Origin: Pseudonocardia kujensis
GTDB taxonomy: Bacteria > Actinomycetota > Actinomycetes > Mycobacteriales > Pseudonocardiaceae
DNA: 64,000 bases
Assembly: GCF_021283305.1 (NCBI RefSeq)
Contig: NZ_JAJSOK010000003.1
Coordinates: 62,001 to 126,000 of the forward strand
Reading direction: 5' to 3'
This document shows, piece by piece, positions 32,389 through 40,517 of this stretch (position 1 is the first letter of the stretch; every line of letters begins with the position of its first letter). Position numbers and translations under genes: made by a program. Below the pieces are notes generated by a model, which was given only the letters and a program-made list of their open reading frames with translations, did not search any database and was not told where the DNA came from.

Positions 32389-34161
32389 TCAGCCCTGCTC
32401 GGGCACCGGCACACCCCACGAGCCGGTGAGGAACAGCCGCGGGATCATCTCGGTCGCGACGCCGCTGACGATCCGGTCGTAGACCGCCGCCGCCTCGTGG
32501 TGGACCTCGAAGAGCCCGTGCTCGGCGACGAGCTCGTCGTAGACTCCGGCGGCGCGGGCGAACGGGAGCATGAAGCCCGCCGTGTAGACCTTCGCGCCGG
32601 CCAGCACCTTCTCCCGGTGCTCCATGCCCGCGATGTGCCGGTAGAGCGCAGCGGACGCCGTCTCGACGCGCTGCCGCAGCGCGGCCATGTCCGACACCGA
32701 GAGCGCCTGGACCTCGGTGGCCGGGGTGTCCCAGTGCTGCCGGGTGTAGACCGAGACACCGGCGAGGTGCTGAAGGTAGTTCGTGGGCTCGGTGAACATC
32801 GTGGACAGGTCGGTGACCTTCACCTCGAGTCCGCTGTCCGGCTTGAAGGCCATCGCCATGGTGATCGAGTACGGCAGATCGCCAGAGAGCTCGGACCATT
32901 CGAAGGCGGGCTCGTTGACGAACAGGTCGCGGACCATGACGAACTCGCCGTCGGGCAGCGGGTAGGGGCCGCTGTCGCCCAGGCCGAGTCGGTTGTCGAA
33001 GTGGTGCAGGAAGCCCAGCAGCTCGGCCGAGGCGTTGAACTTCTGGAAGGCGGAGCGGGCATCAGTGCCCGCAAGCGCGATGCGGTCGGCGGCGAAACGG
33101 TCCAGCCATGCGCCGTTCAACAGGGGTGCGTGGTAGTCCCGCATTGAGGTGAACATGCCGCCCTGCCCCCAGATGCCCTGGTAGATCCGGCGGACCGTGG
33201 TGGCGCTGGGGAGCAGGTCCGCCGCCCCGCGGTGCTCGTCGTGCAGGCCCATCTCGACCGCGATGCCGCGGCCGAAGAACGGAGCGGCCAGGGCCGCCCA
33301 GGCGTGCAGGAGGTTGACCTTGGTGCCGATCTCGCGCTGCGCGAGGGCACCGATGTCCACGACGCCCGTGCCGCCGACCTTCTCCTCGATCACGTTGAGC
33401 CAGCCCGGGTGCCGGAACCACGAGTTGAGGATGCCCAGCGCCTCGTACTCCTGGCGCGGGATCAGGCCGGACTCCCCCTCGGTCGCGCGGGCGGCGAGTG
33501 CGTCCCACTCGTTCCAGGTCAGGTAGAGCAGGATGTCGTTGACCTCGGTCACGGTCAGCTGCCGGTCCGCGCTGTCGTCGGTCAGCTCGAGGATCTTCGT
33601 GTTCAGCTTCGCCCGCATCACGGCATCGCCCTCGGCACCGTGTGGGACCTCCCCGCCGAACTTCTCCAGCAGGAGCTGGATCTGGGCGAGCTGCTCTGGC
33701 GTCATCCCGGGGCCCGCGTCCGCGACCGGCTCGTCGGAGACGGGGGCGCCGACCTCGACGCTGACCGTGGCCTTGGGCCGGGTAGACGCGTCGAGCTTGA
33801 TCCGGGTGCCGTCGGCGGGCACGACCTCGCCGCGCGAGGTTCGCACGCCCTTGTCGAAGGCGACGGACATGATGCACGGGATCCCGTACTCGCGGCTCAC
33901 GATGCCCAGGTGGCTCTCCGGAGCACCCTGCAGCGTCACGATCCCGCAGATCCCCGCGGTAAGCGCCGGGGTCAGGAACGTCGTGGTCCCACCGCGGACG
34001 ATCACCACGACGTCGGTGACGTCGTCCTCCTCCTCGACGAAGTCCAGCACCTCGTCGGGCGAGTCCAGCCACTTGACCCGGCCCTCGACGGCGGGGGTCT
34101 CGTGGACGTTGAGCCCGACACCCACGGGCTCGTAGGCGACGTCCTCGGCCGTCTCGGCCAT
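32389..34161 (-). CDS. Phosphohistidine-domain protein fused to its 440-residue partner
   Basis: A 590-residue protein. Residues about 10-150 form the PEP-mobile domain, with His84 in GAPESHLGIVSREYGIPCIM. Residues about 165-590 are homologous to the separate 438-residue protein at 16729-18045 (shared GESGLIPRQEYE, GTKVN, GRGIAVEMG, GPYPLPDG, EPTNYL). The fusion shows the two parts work together. The mobile domain is N-terminal here, unlike in 5911-7644. No ATP-grasp or PEP barrel is present, so a separate phosphate donor is needed. The ATG at 34161 has GGAGG upstream. It lies 100 nt downstream of the LuxR-type gene and upstream of the second P450. Confidence 0.8.
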   Translation of the reverse strand: MAETAEDVAYEPVGVGLNVHETPAVEGRVKWLDSPDEVLDFVEEEDDVTDVVVIVRGGTTTFLTPALTAGICGIVTLQGAPESHLGIVSREYGIPCIMSVAFDKGVRTSRGEVVPADGTRIKLDASTRPKATVSVEVGAPVSDEPVADAGPGMTPEQLAQIQLLLEKFGGEVPHGAEGDAVMRAKLNTKILELTDDSADRQLTVTEVNDILLYLTWNEWDALAARATEGESGLIPRQEYEALGILNSWFRHPGWLNVIEEKVGGTGVVDIGALAQREIGTKVNLLHAWAALAAPFFGRGIAVEMGLHDEHRGAADLLPSATTVRRIYQGIWGQGGMFTSMRDYHAPLLNGAWLDRFAADRIALAGTDARSAFQKFNASAELLGFLHHFDNRLGLGDSGPYPLPDGEFVMVRDLFVNEPAFEWSELSGDLPYSITMAMAFKPDSGLEVKVTDLSTMFTEPTNYLQHLAGVSVYTRQHWDTPATEVQALSVSDMAALRQRVETASAALYRHIAGMEHREKVLAGAKVYTAGFMLPFARAAGVYDELVAEHGLFEVHHEAAAVYDRIVSGVATEMIPRLFLTGSWGVPVPEQG

Positions 34162-34261
34162 GGCAACCTCCGTTGGTCGACAGGTGGTCCTCGCGTCCTG
34201 CCGATCCTCTGCCCGCGCGACGTGACCCACCTCTCTCCCGGGGGGTGCTTTTCTCCCCCGC

Positions 34262-35404
34262 TCAGCCTTTGGTGAGCGCGTGGAAGCGGGCGGCGGCGTC
34301 GGCCCGGTTGGCTGCTCCCAGCTTGCGGAGCAGGCCCTTGACGTGGGTCTTCACCGTGCCGACCGACAGCTGGAGCCGGTCGGCGATATCTTGGTTCGAC
34401 GCACCTCCGGCGAGGTGACGCAGCACCTCCAGCTCACGCCGGGTGAGCTCGTTGAGCGGCCCGTCGGACAGGTAGGGGTGCGACGTGGGGCGCTCGACGA
34501 GCTCGTCCCACCCGGAGGTTCCGTAGGTCAGCTCGTCGATCCCGCTGATCTGCAGCTCGAACTGGCGGCGCAACGCACCGATCCGCTCCTGGTAGCGCGC
34601 CCGTTCCAGGGCCAGCCCGACCCCGTCGGCGAAGAGGCCGAGCAGGTCCCGGTCGCCCTCGTCGACGGCGTCGGCCTGCGAGTGCCGGTCGACGTGCAGC
34701 AACCCGACGACGCCGCCGTGCACCACCACCGGGGCGGCGGCGTAGTCACGGGTGTCGCCGAGGATCACGAGCTGGCGGTGGACCCGAGGCTGCGACTGCG
34801 CATCCCGGACCAGCACGGCCGTCCGCCCGCGCACCGCCTCCGTCTCGGGCTCCTCGCGGCCGATCCGGCCGGGCATGCTCGACCCGACCTGCACGAGCGC
34901 GCCCGCCAGCGACTCGTCCTGGTGCGCGAAGGCGGAGGTCGCCCGCCAGGTGGTGCCGCGCACCCCGGACATCAGGGAGCGGCTGTACCCCAGCCTCCCC
35001 AGCTCGCGCGGTACCTCGCGGAGCAGAGCGGTGGTGTCCAGACCGGCGCGCAGCCGGGTCAGGGACCGGTGCAGCTCGGCGGCGAGGCTCGCCCGGCGCC
35101 GCACCCGCAGCTCCCCGATGGAGAGGCGCAGCTCCTGGGCCTCCAGGAGGAGCAGCAGGTCCGCGGTGTCCGCGGTGGCACCGCTGCCGTCGGCCAGGCC
35201 CAGGCGCCGGCGCAGGTAGCGCTCCCCCACCGTCAGGGACTCCACGGCCGCGTGCAGCGTCTCGGCCATGGGGCAGACGAGCAGCGGGTCGTCGTGGCGC
35301 CGGGCCACGTCCGCGATCTCGGCGAGAGTGGTGTGGGTCCGGGCGAGCAGGGCCTCCGGTTCGGGGTCACCGCCGCTCAGGTCATCGACGAGGTCCTGCA
35401 CCAT
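34262..35404 (-). CDS. LuxR-family regulator with GAF-like sensor region (second copy)
   Basis: A 380-residue regulator. The C-terminal LuxR helix-turn-helix is at about residues 315-375 (LTRRELEVLRHLAGGASNQD, then SVGTVKTHVKGLLRKLGAA). A GAF-like segment lies around residues 130-270 (APVVVHGGVVGLLHVDRH), and an N-terminal helical region of about 100 residues is not seen in the shorter regulator at 8299-9222. Layout and the RKL.AANRA tail suggest the two are related. It starts the direction that continues with the fused phosphohistidine gene and the P450; a GGGGG/CCCCC hairpin at about 34240-34261 may partly separate them. GGNCNGACC sites lie upstream. Confidence 0.88.
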   Translation of the reverse strand: MVQDLVDDLSGGDPEPEALLARTHTTLAEIADVARRHDDPLLVCPMAETLHAAVESLTVGERYLRRRLGLADGSGATADTADLLLLLEAQELRLSIGELRVRRRASLAAELHRSLTRLRAGLDTTALLREVPRELGRLGYSRSLMSGVRGTTWRATSAFAHQDESLAGALVQVGSSMPGRIGREEPETEAVRGRTAVLVRDAQSQPRVHRQLVILGDTRDYAAAPVVVHGGVVGLLHVDRHSQADAVDEGDRDLLGLFADGVGLALERARYQERIGALRRQFELQISGIDELTYGTSGWDELVERPTSHPYLSDGPLNELTRRELEVLRHLAGGASNQDIADRLQLSVGTVKTHVKGLLRKLGAANRADAAARFHALTKG

Positions 35405-35462
35405 AGCCTCCTGACCGACCGGTTCGCCTCGATGCGTCGGTACGCAGGCTCGCCCGCTCAGC

Positions 35463-35541
35463 GGTCCGACCGTTCGACCGATGGTACCCCTGGGTCAACC
35501 GGGCGTGCAGCTCTTTCGATCAGACCATTGTAGGTGCGACC
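35463..35541. promoter_or_regulatory. Cluster of three GGNCNGACC-like sites (I1-I3)
   Basis: GGTCCGACC at 35463-35471, GATCAGACC at 35518-35526 (then ATTG and TAGGTG at 35531-35536), and GGTGCGACC at 35533-35541. They lie 59-137 nt upstream of the LuxR-type gene start and upstream of a short plus-strand remnant. I2 and I3 point rightwards, where only decayed sequence follows, so a regulon gene may have been lost there. Confidence 0.5.
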
Positions 35542-35595
35542 AAATCCGTGGCGCCGTGCCATCCGGACGACGGCGACCGACGGAGGGACGCAAGC

Positions 35596-35751
35596 ATGAC
35601 GATCGCGGCACCGCCGGACCACGTCTGGACGACGGCCCAGCTGACCGAGTCGCTCCGCGCCCGCAGCGGCCTGGCCGGGGACGCGGAGGTCGTCGGCGGA
35701 GCCGCCGGTGGCAAGGCCATCATCGTGCTCAACCCCGCGAGCCGTCGATGA
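35596..35751 (+). CDS. Short unrecognised reading frame, probably a gene remnant
   Basis: A 51-codon frame beginning MTIAAPPDHVWTTAQLTESL, 69 nt downstream of site I2 and preceded by GGAGGG at a workable distance. The first 35 residues look like a real protein start, but the frame soon ends and I cannot assign a family. Most likely the 5' end of a deleted regulon gene. Confidence 0.3.
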   Translation: MTIAAPPDHVWTTAQLTESLRARSGLAGDAEVVGGAAGGKAIIVLNPASRR

Positions 35752-36004
35752 TCATGCGCGACACAGTGCTCCGCCTGGCAGGTCGGTGGACGAACCGGCC
35801 GTCGCCCCGGACACGATCAAGGCCAGCGGCGCGCCTGCCCGAGAATGTTCTGAGCGGCCTCCTCGCCGTCGCGCGTGATGGCCATGGTGGCCTCCCGAAG
35901 GCGGAGTAAGCGGCCCACCCGGTCCACAGGGCGAAGCCGCGCCAGCGGCCCAGCTGATCTCGCCGTCTGGCATTGACCGGGCAGCTCGCTTCGCCTAGGT
36001 TTTC
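35752..36004. other. Non-coding or decayed stretch between regulon 1 and the TetR-linked operon
   Basis: No frame here resembles a protein on either strand. With 35596-35751 it forms a border of roughly 400 nt between the GGNCNGACC regulon and the next operon. I see no insertion-sequence ends, direct repeats or tRNA. Confidence 0.5.
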
Positions 36005-36018
36005 ACCGAACGATCGGT
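36005..36018. promoter_or_regulatory. TetR-type palindromic operator candidate
   Basis: ACCGAACGATCGGT, a dyad with 5-bp arms ACCGA/TCGGT, lies 24 nt before the ATG of the carboxyltransferase-like gene. The operon that follows contains a TetR gene (39816-40517), so autoregulation through this site is likely. Confidence 0.55.
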
Positions 36019-36041
36019 CGAAACTGTCGGGAGCGCGCGGC

Positions 36042-37508
36042 ATGCACATCGAGTTCGTCGACCAGACACTGCGCGACGGGCAGCAGAGCCATTGGGGCAT
36101 GCGGATGCGTGCTTACGAGGCCGCCGAAGCGCTATCCGACATCGCCCGCACGGGCTTCCGTGTCGTCGACCTCACCGGCGCGGGGATGTTCACCGTGCTG
36201 CTCCGCGAGTACGCCGACGATCCCTGGGCCACCACCGACTTCCTCGTGAACGGGTTGCGTGGCAACGAGTTGCGATCCGGGCTGCGCACGATCAGCGTGA
36301 TCGGCTTTGCGCACACGCCGGAGTGCATCATCGATCTCTGGGCACAGACGCTGATCAAGCACGGGGTCACCAGCTTCTGGCTCTACGACTGCCTCTTCGA
36401 CCTGCCCACCATGCGCAGGCTCTCCGAGGTGATCACCGCAGCGGGCGGCACAGCGGTCCCGGCTGTGATGTACGGCCTGACCAGCGTGCACGACGACGCC
36501 TTCTTCGCCGCCAAGGCGAAGGAGATGGCGTCGTGGCCGGGTACGCAGACGCTCTATGTCGAGGACGCGGCCGGCGTCCTCAAGCCGGAGCGTGCGGCGA
36601 CCCTGCTTCCCGCGATCCGCGCCGCGACCGGCGACATCCCGCTCGAGCTGCACTGCCACTCCACCACGGGGCTCGCCCAGCACAACTACATCGAGGGGAT
36701 GAAGGCCGGGTTCACCTGGCTGCACACCGCGTCCCGCCCCCTGGCCAACGGCGTCTCGCTGCCGTCGACGGAGAGCATGGTGACCGTCGTCGAGGCACTG
36801 GGTCACACGCACTCGCTCGACACCGACCGATTCGCACCGGTGGCCGAGAACTTCGCCCGGGCCGCGCGCGCCGAGGGACGCCCGCTGGGCGAGGTCGCCG
36901 AGTACGACCCCCGCGTCTACCACCACCAGGTGCCCGGCGGGATGATGGGCACCCTGCGCAACCAGCTCGCCACGCACGGGATGGCCGACCGGCTCCCGCA
37001 GGTCCTCGACGAGATCCCCCGGGTCCGGCGCGAGCTCGGCGAGCCGATCATGGCGACACCGTTCTCCCAGTTCGTCGGCATTCAGGCCGTGCTCAACGTC
37101 GTGACCGGCGACCGATACTCGATGGTCCCGGACGAGGTCGTGCACTACGTGCTGGAGCACTACGGCCCACTGGCAGCCCCGGTCGACCCGGCCGTGAAGG
37201 ACCGGGTGTTGTCGAGCCCCCGCGCCCGACAGCTCGCCACCTGGGAGAGACCCGCGCCGAGCCTCGCCGAAATCCGCAAGCGCTACGCCCCAGGCATGAG
37301 CGACGAGGAGCTCCTGCTGCGCTTCATGACCTCCGACGAGGAGGTGGATCGGATGCAGGCAGCGGGCCCGATTCGCACCGACCCCCGGTGGGCCTCTGCG
37401 GCCATCGTGACCGAGCTGGAGGACCTGATCGCCGAGCGCGCCACTCTGACGTCGGTCTCGGTGAGCCGCCCCGGCCTGCACGTCGCCCTGAGCCGGAGGG
37501 GCCAGTGA
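36042..37508 (+). CDS. HMGL-like biotin carboxyltransferase-family protein with altered active site (copy 1)
   Basis: A 488-residue protein of the pyruvate-carboxylase/oxaloacetate-decarboxylase carboxyltransferase group. The metal/substrate motif DQTLRDGQQS is at residue 6, the HxH metal pair is in LELHCHSTTGLAQHN near residue 204, and a helical C-terminal domain follows. Where the family has a carbamylated Lys in KDMAG, this protein has VEDAAG; where it has the catalytic Thr in a TSQP motif, this has GVSLPS. The chemistry may therefore be altered. ATG 36042 starts at the first beta strand; an upstream in-frame start crosses the operator. It is paralogous to 53121-54590. Confidence 0.8.
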   Translation: MHIEFVDQTLRDGQQSHWGMRMRAYEAAEALSDIARTGFRVVDLTGAGMFTVLLREYADDPWATTDFLVNGLRGNELRSGLRTISVIGFAHTPECIIDLWAQTLIKHGVTSFWLYDCLFDLPTMRRLSEVITAAGGTAVPAVMYGLTSVHDDAFFAAKAKEMASWPGTQTLYVEDAAGVLKPERAATLLPAIRAATGDIPLELHCHSTTGLAQHNYIEGMKAGFTWLHTASRPLANGVSLPSTESMVTVVEALGHTHSLDTDRFAPVAENFARAARAEGRPLGEVAEYDPRVYHHQVPGGMMGTLRNQLATHGMADRLPQVLDEIPRVRRELGEPIMATPFSQFVGIQAVLNVVTGDRYSMVPDEVVHYVLEHYGPLAAPVDPAVKDRVLSSPRARQLATWERPAPSLAEIRKRYAPGMSDEELLLRFMTSDEEVDRMQAAGPIRTDPRWASAAIVTELEDLIAERATLTSVSVSRPGLHVALSRRGQ

Positions 37509-38698
37509 CCACGATCCCGCAGGTTCGTACCGCACTCGACCGCTCCATCCTCGGGCCGGAGAACCCGGCCGTCCCGTTCGACCACCCCTTTCGCGCCGAG
37601 TTCGCGTCATGGCTCGCCGAGCACGTTCCGGCCGGGCCCGCACCCGAGGGCGAGGACGCGTTGTTCGCGCAGCGTCGCGACTGGCAGGCCACGATGCACC
37701 GCGGCGGGTGGGCCGGGCTCACCTGGCCCCGAGAGTACGGCGGCCGGGCCGACGGGCCGCTGACCCAGCTCATGGCCTACGAGGAGCTCGCGCTGCATCG
37801 CGCTCCCGAGCCTGCCAACACCCCAGGGATGATCCTGCTCGGCCCCACACTGATGCAGTTGGGCACCGAGGAGCTCAAGCAGCGTTTCCTGCCGCGGATC
37901 CTGTCCGGCGAGGACCTGTTCTGCCAGGGCTTCTCCGAGCCGGACTCCGGCTCGGACCTCGCCTCGCTGCGCACGCGGGCCCGGCTCGACGGTGGCTTCT
38001 GGGTGATCGACGGCCAGAAGATCTGGACGACCTTCGCCGACCGCGCCGACTACTGCTTCGTGCTCGCCCGCACCGAGCCGGACTCCGTCCGGCACCGCGG
38101 ACTGACGCTGTTGATCTGCCCCACCGACCAGCCGGGCGTCACGATCCGGACGATCGAGCAGATCAGCGGCGACCACGAATTCGCCGAGGTCTTCTTCGAC
38201 GGCGTCCACTGCCCCGCGAGCTGGGTCGTCGGCGAGCCGGGGCAAGGGTGGTCCGCCGCGATGACGCTGTTCCAGTTCGAGCGCGGCGATCCTGGCTACA
38301 CGGATCACGCGCGGTTGCTCGTGGAGCTGGTCGACGCGCGCGATGCCGTGCGGGCGGCGGGTGCAAGGGTCTCGCAGCCCGCGCGCGCCGACCTCGGCGG
38401 ACGTGCAGTGGACCTGTGGCGGCGCTGCCAGGAGCTGCGCGCCCTGAACGTGCGGCTCGCCCTGCTCGCCGAGGCCGGTGGTCGGATCGCGGAGACCGGG
38501 TCGGTCACCAACCTCGTCTGGGGCGAGCTCGCGAAGGACGTCGCCGACCTCAGCGCCGACGCGGCCGAGCTCACCGGGACGGACCTGCGGGTCGCCATCC
38601 ATCATCGGCTCGCCTCGCGCGCCAAGTCCATCTACTCAGGCACTACCGAGATCCAACGCACGGTGATCGCCGAACGACTCCTGGGGCTGCCCCGATGA
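37505..38698 (+). CDS. Acyl-CoA dehydrogenase, long subunit type
   Basis: A 397-residue acyl-CoA dehydrogenase with TWPREYGGRADGP, CQGFSEPDSGSDLASL, DGQKIWTTFAD and C-terminal SIYSGTTEIQRTVIAERLLG. The usual catalytic Glu is Ser in YSGT, as in heteromeric actinobacterial FadEs. The GTG overlaps the stop of the carboxyltransferase-like gene (GTGA) and its own stop overlaps the next acyl-CoA dehydrogenase start (ATGA), so it and 38695-39774 probably form one alpha2beta2 enzyme. Confidence 0.92.
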   Translation: MTTIPQVRTALDRSILGPENPAVPFDHPFRAEFASWLAEHVPAGPAPEGEDALFAQRRDWQATMHRGGWAGLTWPREYGGRADGPLTQLMAYEELALHRAPEPANTPGMILLGPTLMQLGTEELKQRFLPRILSGEDLFCQGFSEPDSGSDLASLRTRARLDGGFWVIDGQKIWTTFADRADYCFVLARTEPDSVRHRGLTLLICPTDQPGVTIRTIEQISGDHEFAEVFFDGVHCPASWVVGEPGQGWSAAMTLFQFERGDPGYTDHARLLVELVDARDAVRAAGARVSQPARADLGGRAVDLWRRCQELRALNVRLALLAEAGGRIAETGSVTNLVWGELAKDVADLSADAAELTGTDLRVAIHHRLASRAKSIYSGTTEIQRTVIAERLLGLPR

Positions 38699-39774
38699 CA
38701 CGCGCGCTGCTCACCGAACCCTTGAACCACGACGACGACGCCGTCGAGATCCGCGCGGTCGTGCGGCGGTTCCTTGCCGAACGACAGCCGGGCGAGACCT
38801 TGCGCGCGCTCTGCCGGACGGACTCCGGATATGACGGCAATGTGTGGGCCGAGACGGCCGAGATGGGCTGGCCCGCTCTCGCCCTGCCCGAGGACCTCGG
38901 CGGAGCGGGTTACGGTCCGTCCGAGTTCGCTGTCCTCTGCGAGGAGCTGGGCCGCGGGGTCGCCGTCGGTCCGCTGTTGGCTTCAGCGGGCTTCGCTCTG
39001 CCCGTGCTGCTGGGCTGCGAGGACCCGGTGGCGCGGGATCTCGTTCGAGCGGTCGCCGCCGGCTCCCGGATCGCGGCGTTGGTCGACGACCCGACGTCCA
39101 CCCTCGACCGCGCTGCGGACGCCCTCACCGGCACAGCGAGCCGAGTTCTCGACGCCGGGTCTGCGCACGTCCTCGTCATCGCGCGCGGGGAGACGGTGCT
39201 GATCGCAGACACCACGGCGGCGGGGGTCGCAACCACCAGAGTGCCCAGCACCGACCCCTCCCGTCGGATCTTCCGGGTGACGTTCGACAGCACACCCGTC
39301 ACGGAGTTGGCCGCGACACCGGACGCAGTCGCCCTGGCCCGAGCGACGGCAGACATCAACCTCGCCGCGACCCACGTCGGCGGGGCGGCGCAGGCGTTGG
39401 ACATGACGCTCGAGTACCTCGGCACCCGGCATCAGTTCGGCAAGCCGATCGGGAGCTTCCAGGCGCTCAAGCACAGGATGGCCGACGCCGCCGTCGCAGT
39501 GAGTCTGGCGCGTGAGCTGGTGCACGGAGCCGCGGCGACGGTCGGCCGCGGCTCCCCCGCCGATGCGACCCTGGCGACGCGTACTGCGCTGATAGCTGCG
39601 GCGCAGGCCGCTCAGGAGGTGACCGAAGAAGCGATCCAGCTCCATGGCGGGATCGGGTTCACCGAGGAGCACGACATCGGCCTCTACTACCGCCGGGCCG
39701 TCGCCGACCGCGACCTACGAGGGCTTCTCGTCGACCACCGGGCCGAGCAGGTCGCCGCTCTGGGCTGGGGCTGA
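38695..39774 (+). CDS. Acyl-CoA dehydrogenase, short subunit type
   Basis: A 359-residue acyl-CoA dehydrogenase relative with LALPEDLGGAGYGPSE, GTRHQFGKPIGSFQALKH near residue 240 and LHGGIGFTEEHDIGLYYRRA near 320. It has no YEGT motif. It is the expected partner of the preceding 397-residue protein, with which it is translationally coupled. The GGIGFTEEH stretch contributes to the FAD/substrate site in such heteromers. Confidence 0.9.
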   Translation: MTRALLTEPLNHDDDAVEIRAVVRRFLAERQPGETLRALCRTDSGYDGNVWAETAEMGWPALALPEDLGGAGYGPSEFAVLCEELGRGVAVGPLLASAGFALPVLLGCEDPVARDLVRAVAAGSRIAALVDDPTSTLDRAADALTGTASRVLDAGSAHVLVIARGETVLIADTTAAGVATTRVPSTDPSRRIFRVTFDSTPVTELAATPDAVALARATADINLAATHVGGAAQALDMTLEYLGTRHQFGKPIGSFQALKHRMADAAVAVSLARELVHGAAATVGRGSPADATLATRTALIAAAQAAQEVTEEAIQLHGGIGFTEEHDIGLYYRRAVADRDLRGLLVDHRAEQVAALGWG

Positions 39775-39815
39775 GCCCGGCTACGGTGGTCGATCACGAA
39801 CCGGGAGGGTACGAC

Positions 39816-40517
39816 GTGGCTGAGCAGGGCGGAGCGGACGCGGCGGGCCGGCGGACCTATGTCCAACGCAAGGCCCGCACCCGGGACTCCGAGGTGCTGG
39901 AGAAGGCGATCGGCGTCTTCTACCGCAAGGGTTTCGCCGCCACGTCCATCCAGGACCTCGCCGACGAGCTCGGCATGCTCAAGAGCAGTCTCTACTACTA
40001 CATCTCCTCCAAGGAGCAGCTGCTCCGACGGATCTTCGAGGACTCGCACGCGGGCGCGATGGAGGTCGTGGCCCGGGTCGAGGCGCTCGAGGCCCCGCCG
40101 CTGGAGCGCATCCACGCGTACCTGCAGCAGTACGCGGAGTGGTTCCTCACCAACTCGGAGCGCGCCTCGCTCTACGCCCGCGAATGGCGCTACCTGACCG
40201 GGGAGTTCTACGACGAGGTCGTGGCGCAGCGCGCGTACTACGACGACGTCCTGATTCGCCTCATCGACGAGGCGAAGGAGGCGGGTGACGTCCCCCCCGG
40301 GCTGTCCACCCGCTACGCCACGTATTTCGTCCTCGGCTCGCTCAGCAGCATCAACGACTGGTACCGCCCCTCTGGTGCCGATGATCCCCAGACCATCGCG
40401 ACGGTGTGGGCCGACATGGGCATGCGCCTGCTGACCCACCCGGACGACCCCAAGGAACTTCCGACGCCCGCTCCGCGCCGCCGTCGAAAGCCCTCACCTT
40501 CGAGGAAGCCCGAATGA
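39816..40517 (+). CDS. TetR-family transcriptional regulator
   Basis: A 233-residue TetR regulator. The helix-turn-helix is at residues about 25-65 (FYRKGFAATSIQDLADELGM, then LKSSLYYYISSKEQLL), followed by an all-helical ligand domain and a basic Arg/Lys/Pro tail. The GTG at 39816 is chosen because GGGAGG sits 7 nt upstream; a GTG at 39786 has no such site. The ATGA overlap with the FadB-like gene places it inside the operon it probably represses. It resembles the TetR at 57626-58276 (LK.SLY.YISSKE). Such KstR2-type regulators often bind acyl-CoA. Confidence 0.92.
   Translation: MAEQGGADAAGRRTYVQRKARTRDSEVLEKAIGVFYRKGFAATSIQDLADELGMLKSSLYYYISSKEQLLRRIFEDSHAGAMEVVARVEALEAPPLERIHAYLQQYAEWFLTNSERASLYAREWRYLTGEFYDEVVAQRAYYDDVLIRLIDEAKEAGDVPPGLSTRYATYFVLGSLSSINDWYRPSGADDPQTIATVWADMGMRLLTHPDDPKELPTPAPRRRRKPSPSRKPE

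Noticed and set aside
34162-34261. A GGNCNGACC site upstream of the fused phosphohistidine gene
   Set aside because: The gap has only a GGACCACCTGTCGACC-like stretch that lacks the element's spacing; this gene may instead be read through from the LuxR-type gene.
35754-35910. A plus-strand coding frame after 35751
   Set aside because: The translation has no protein-like pattern in any frame and no ribosome site; treated as decayed or non-coding DNA.
36132-37643. A 503-codon minus-strand frame opposite the carboxyltransferase-like gene
   Set aside because: No recognisable motifs; the plus-strand protein is clearly homologous to the copy at 53121-54590.
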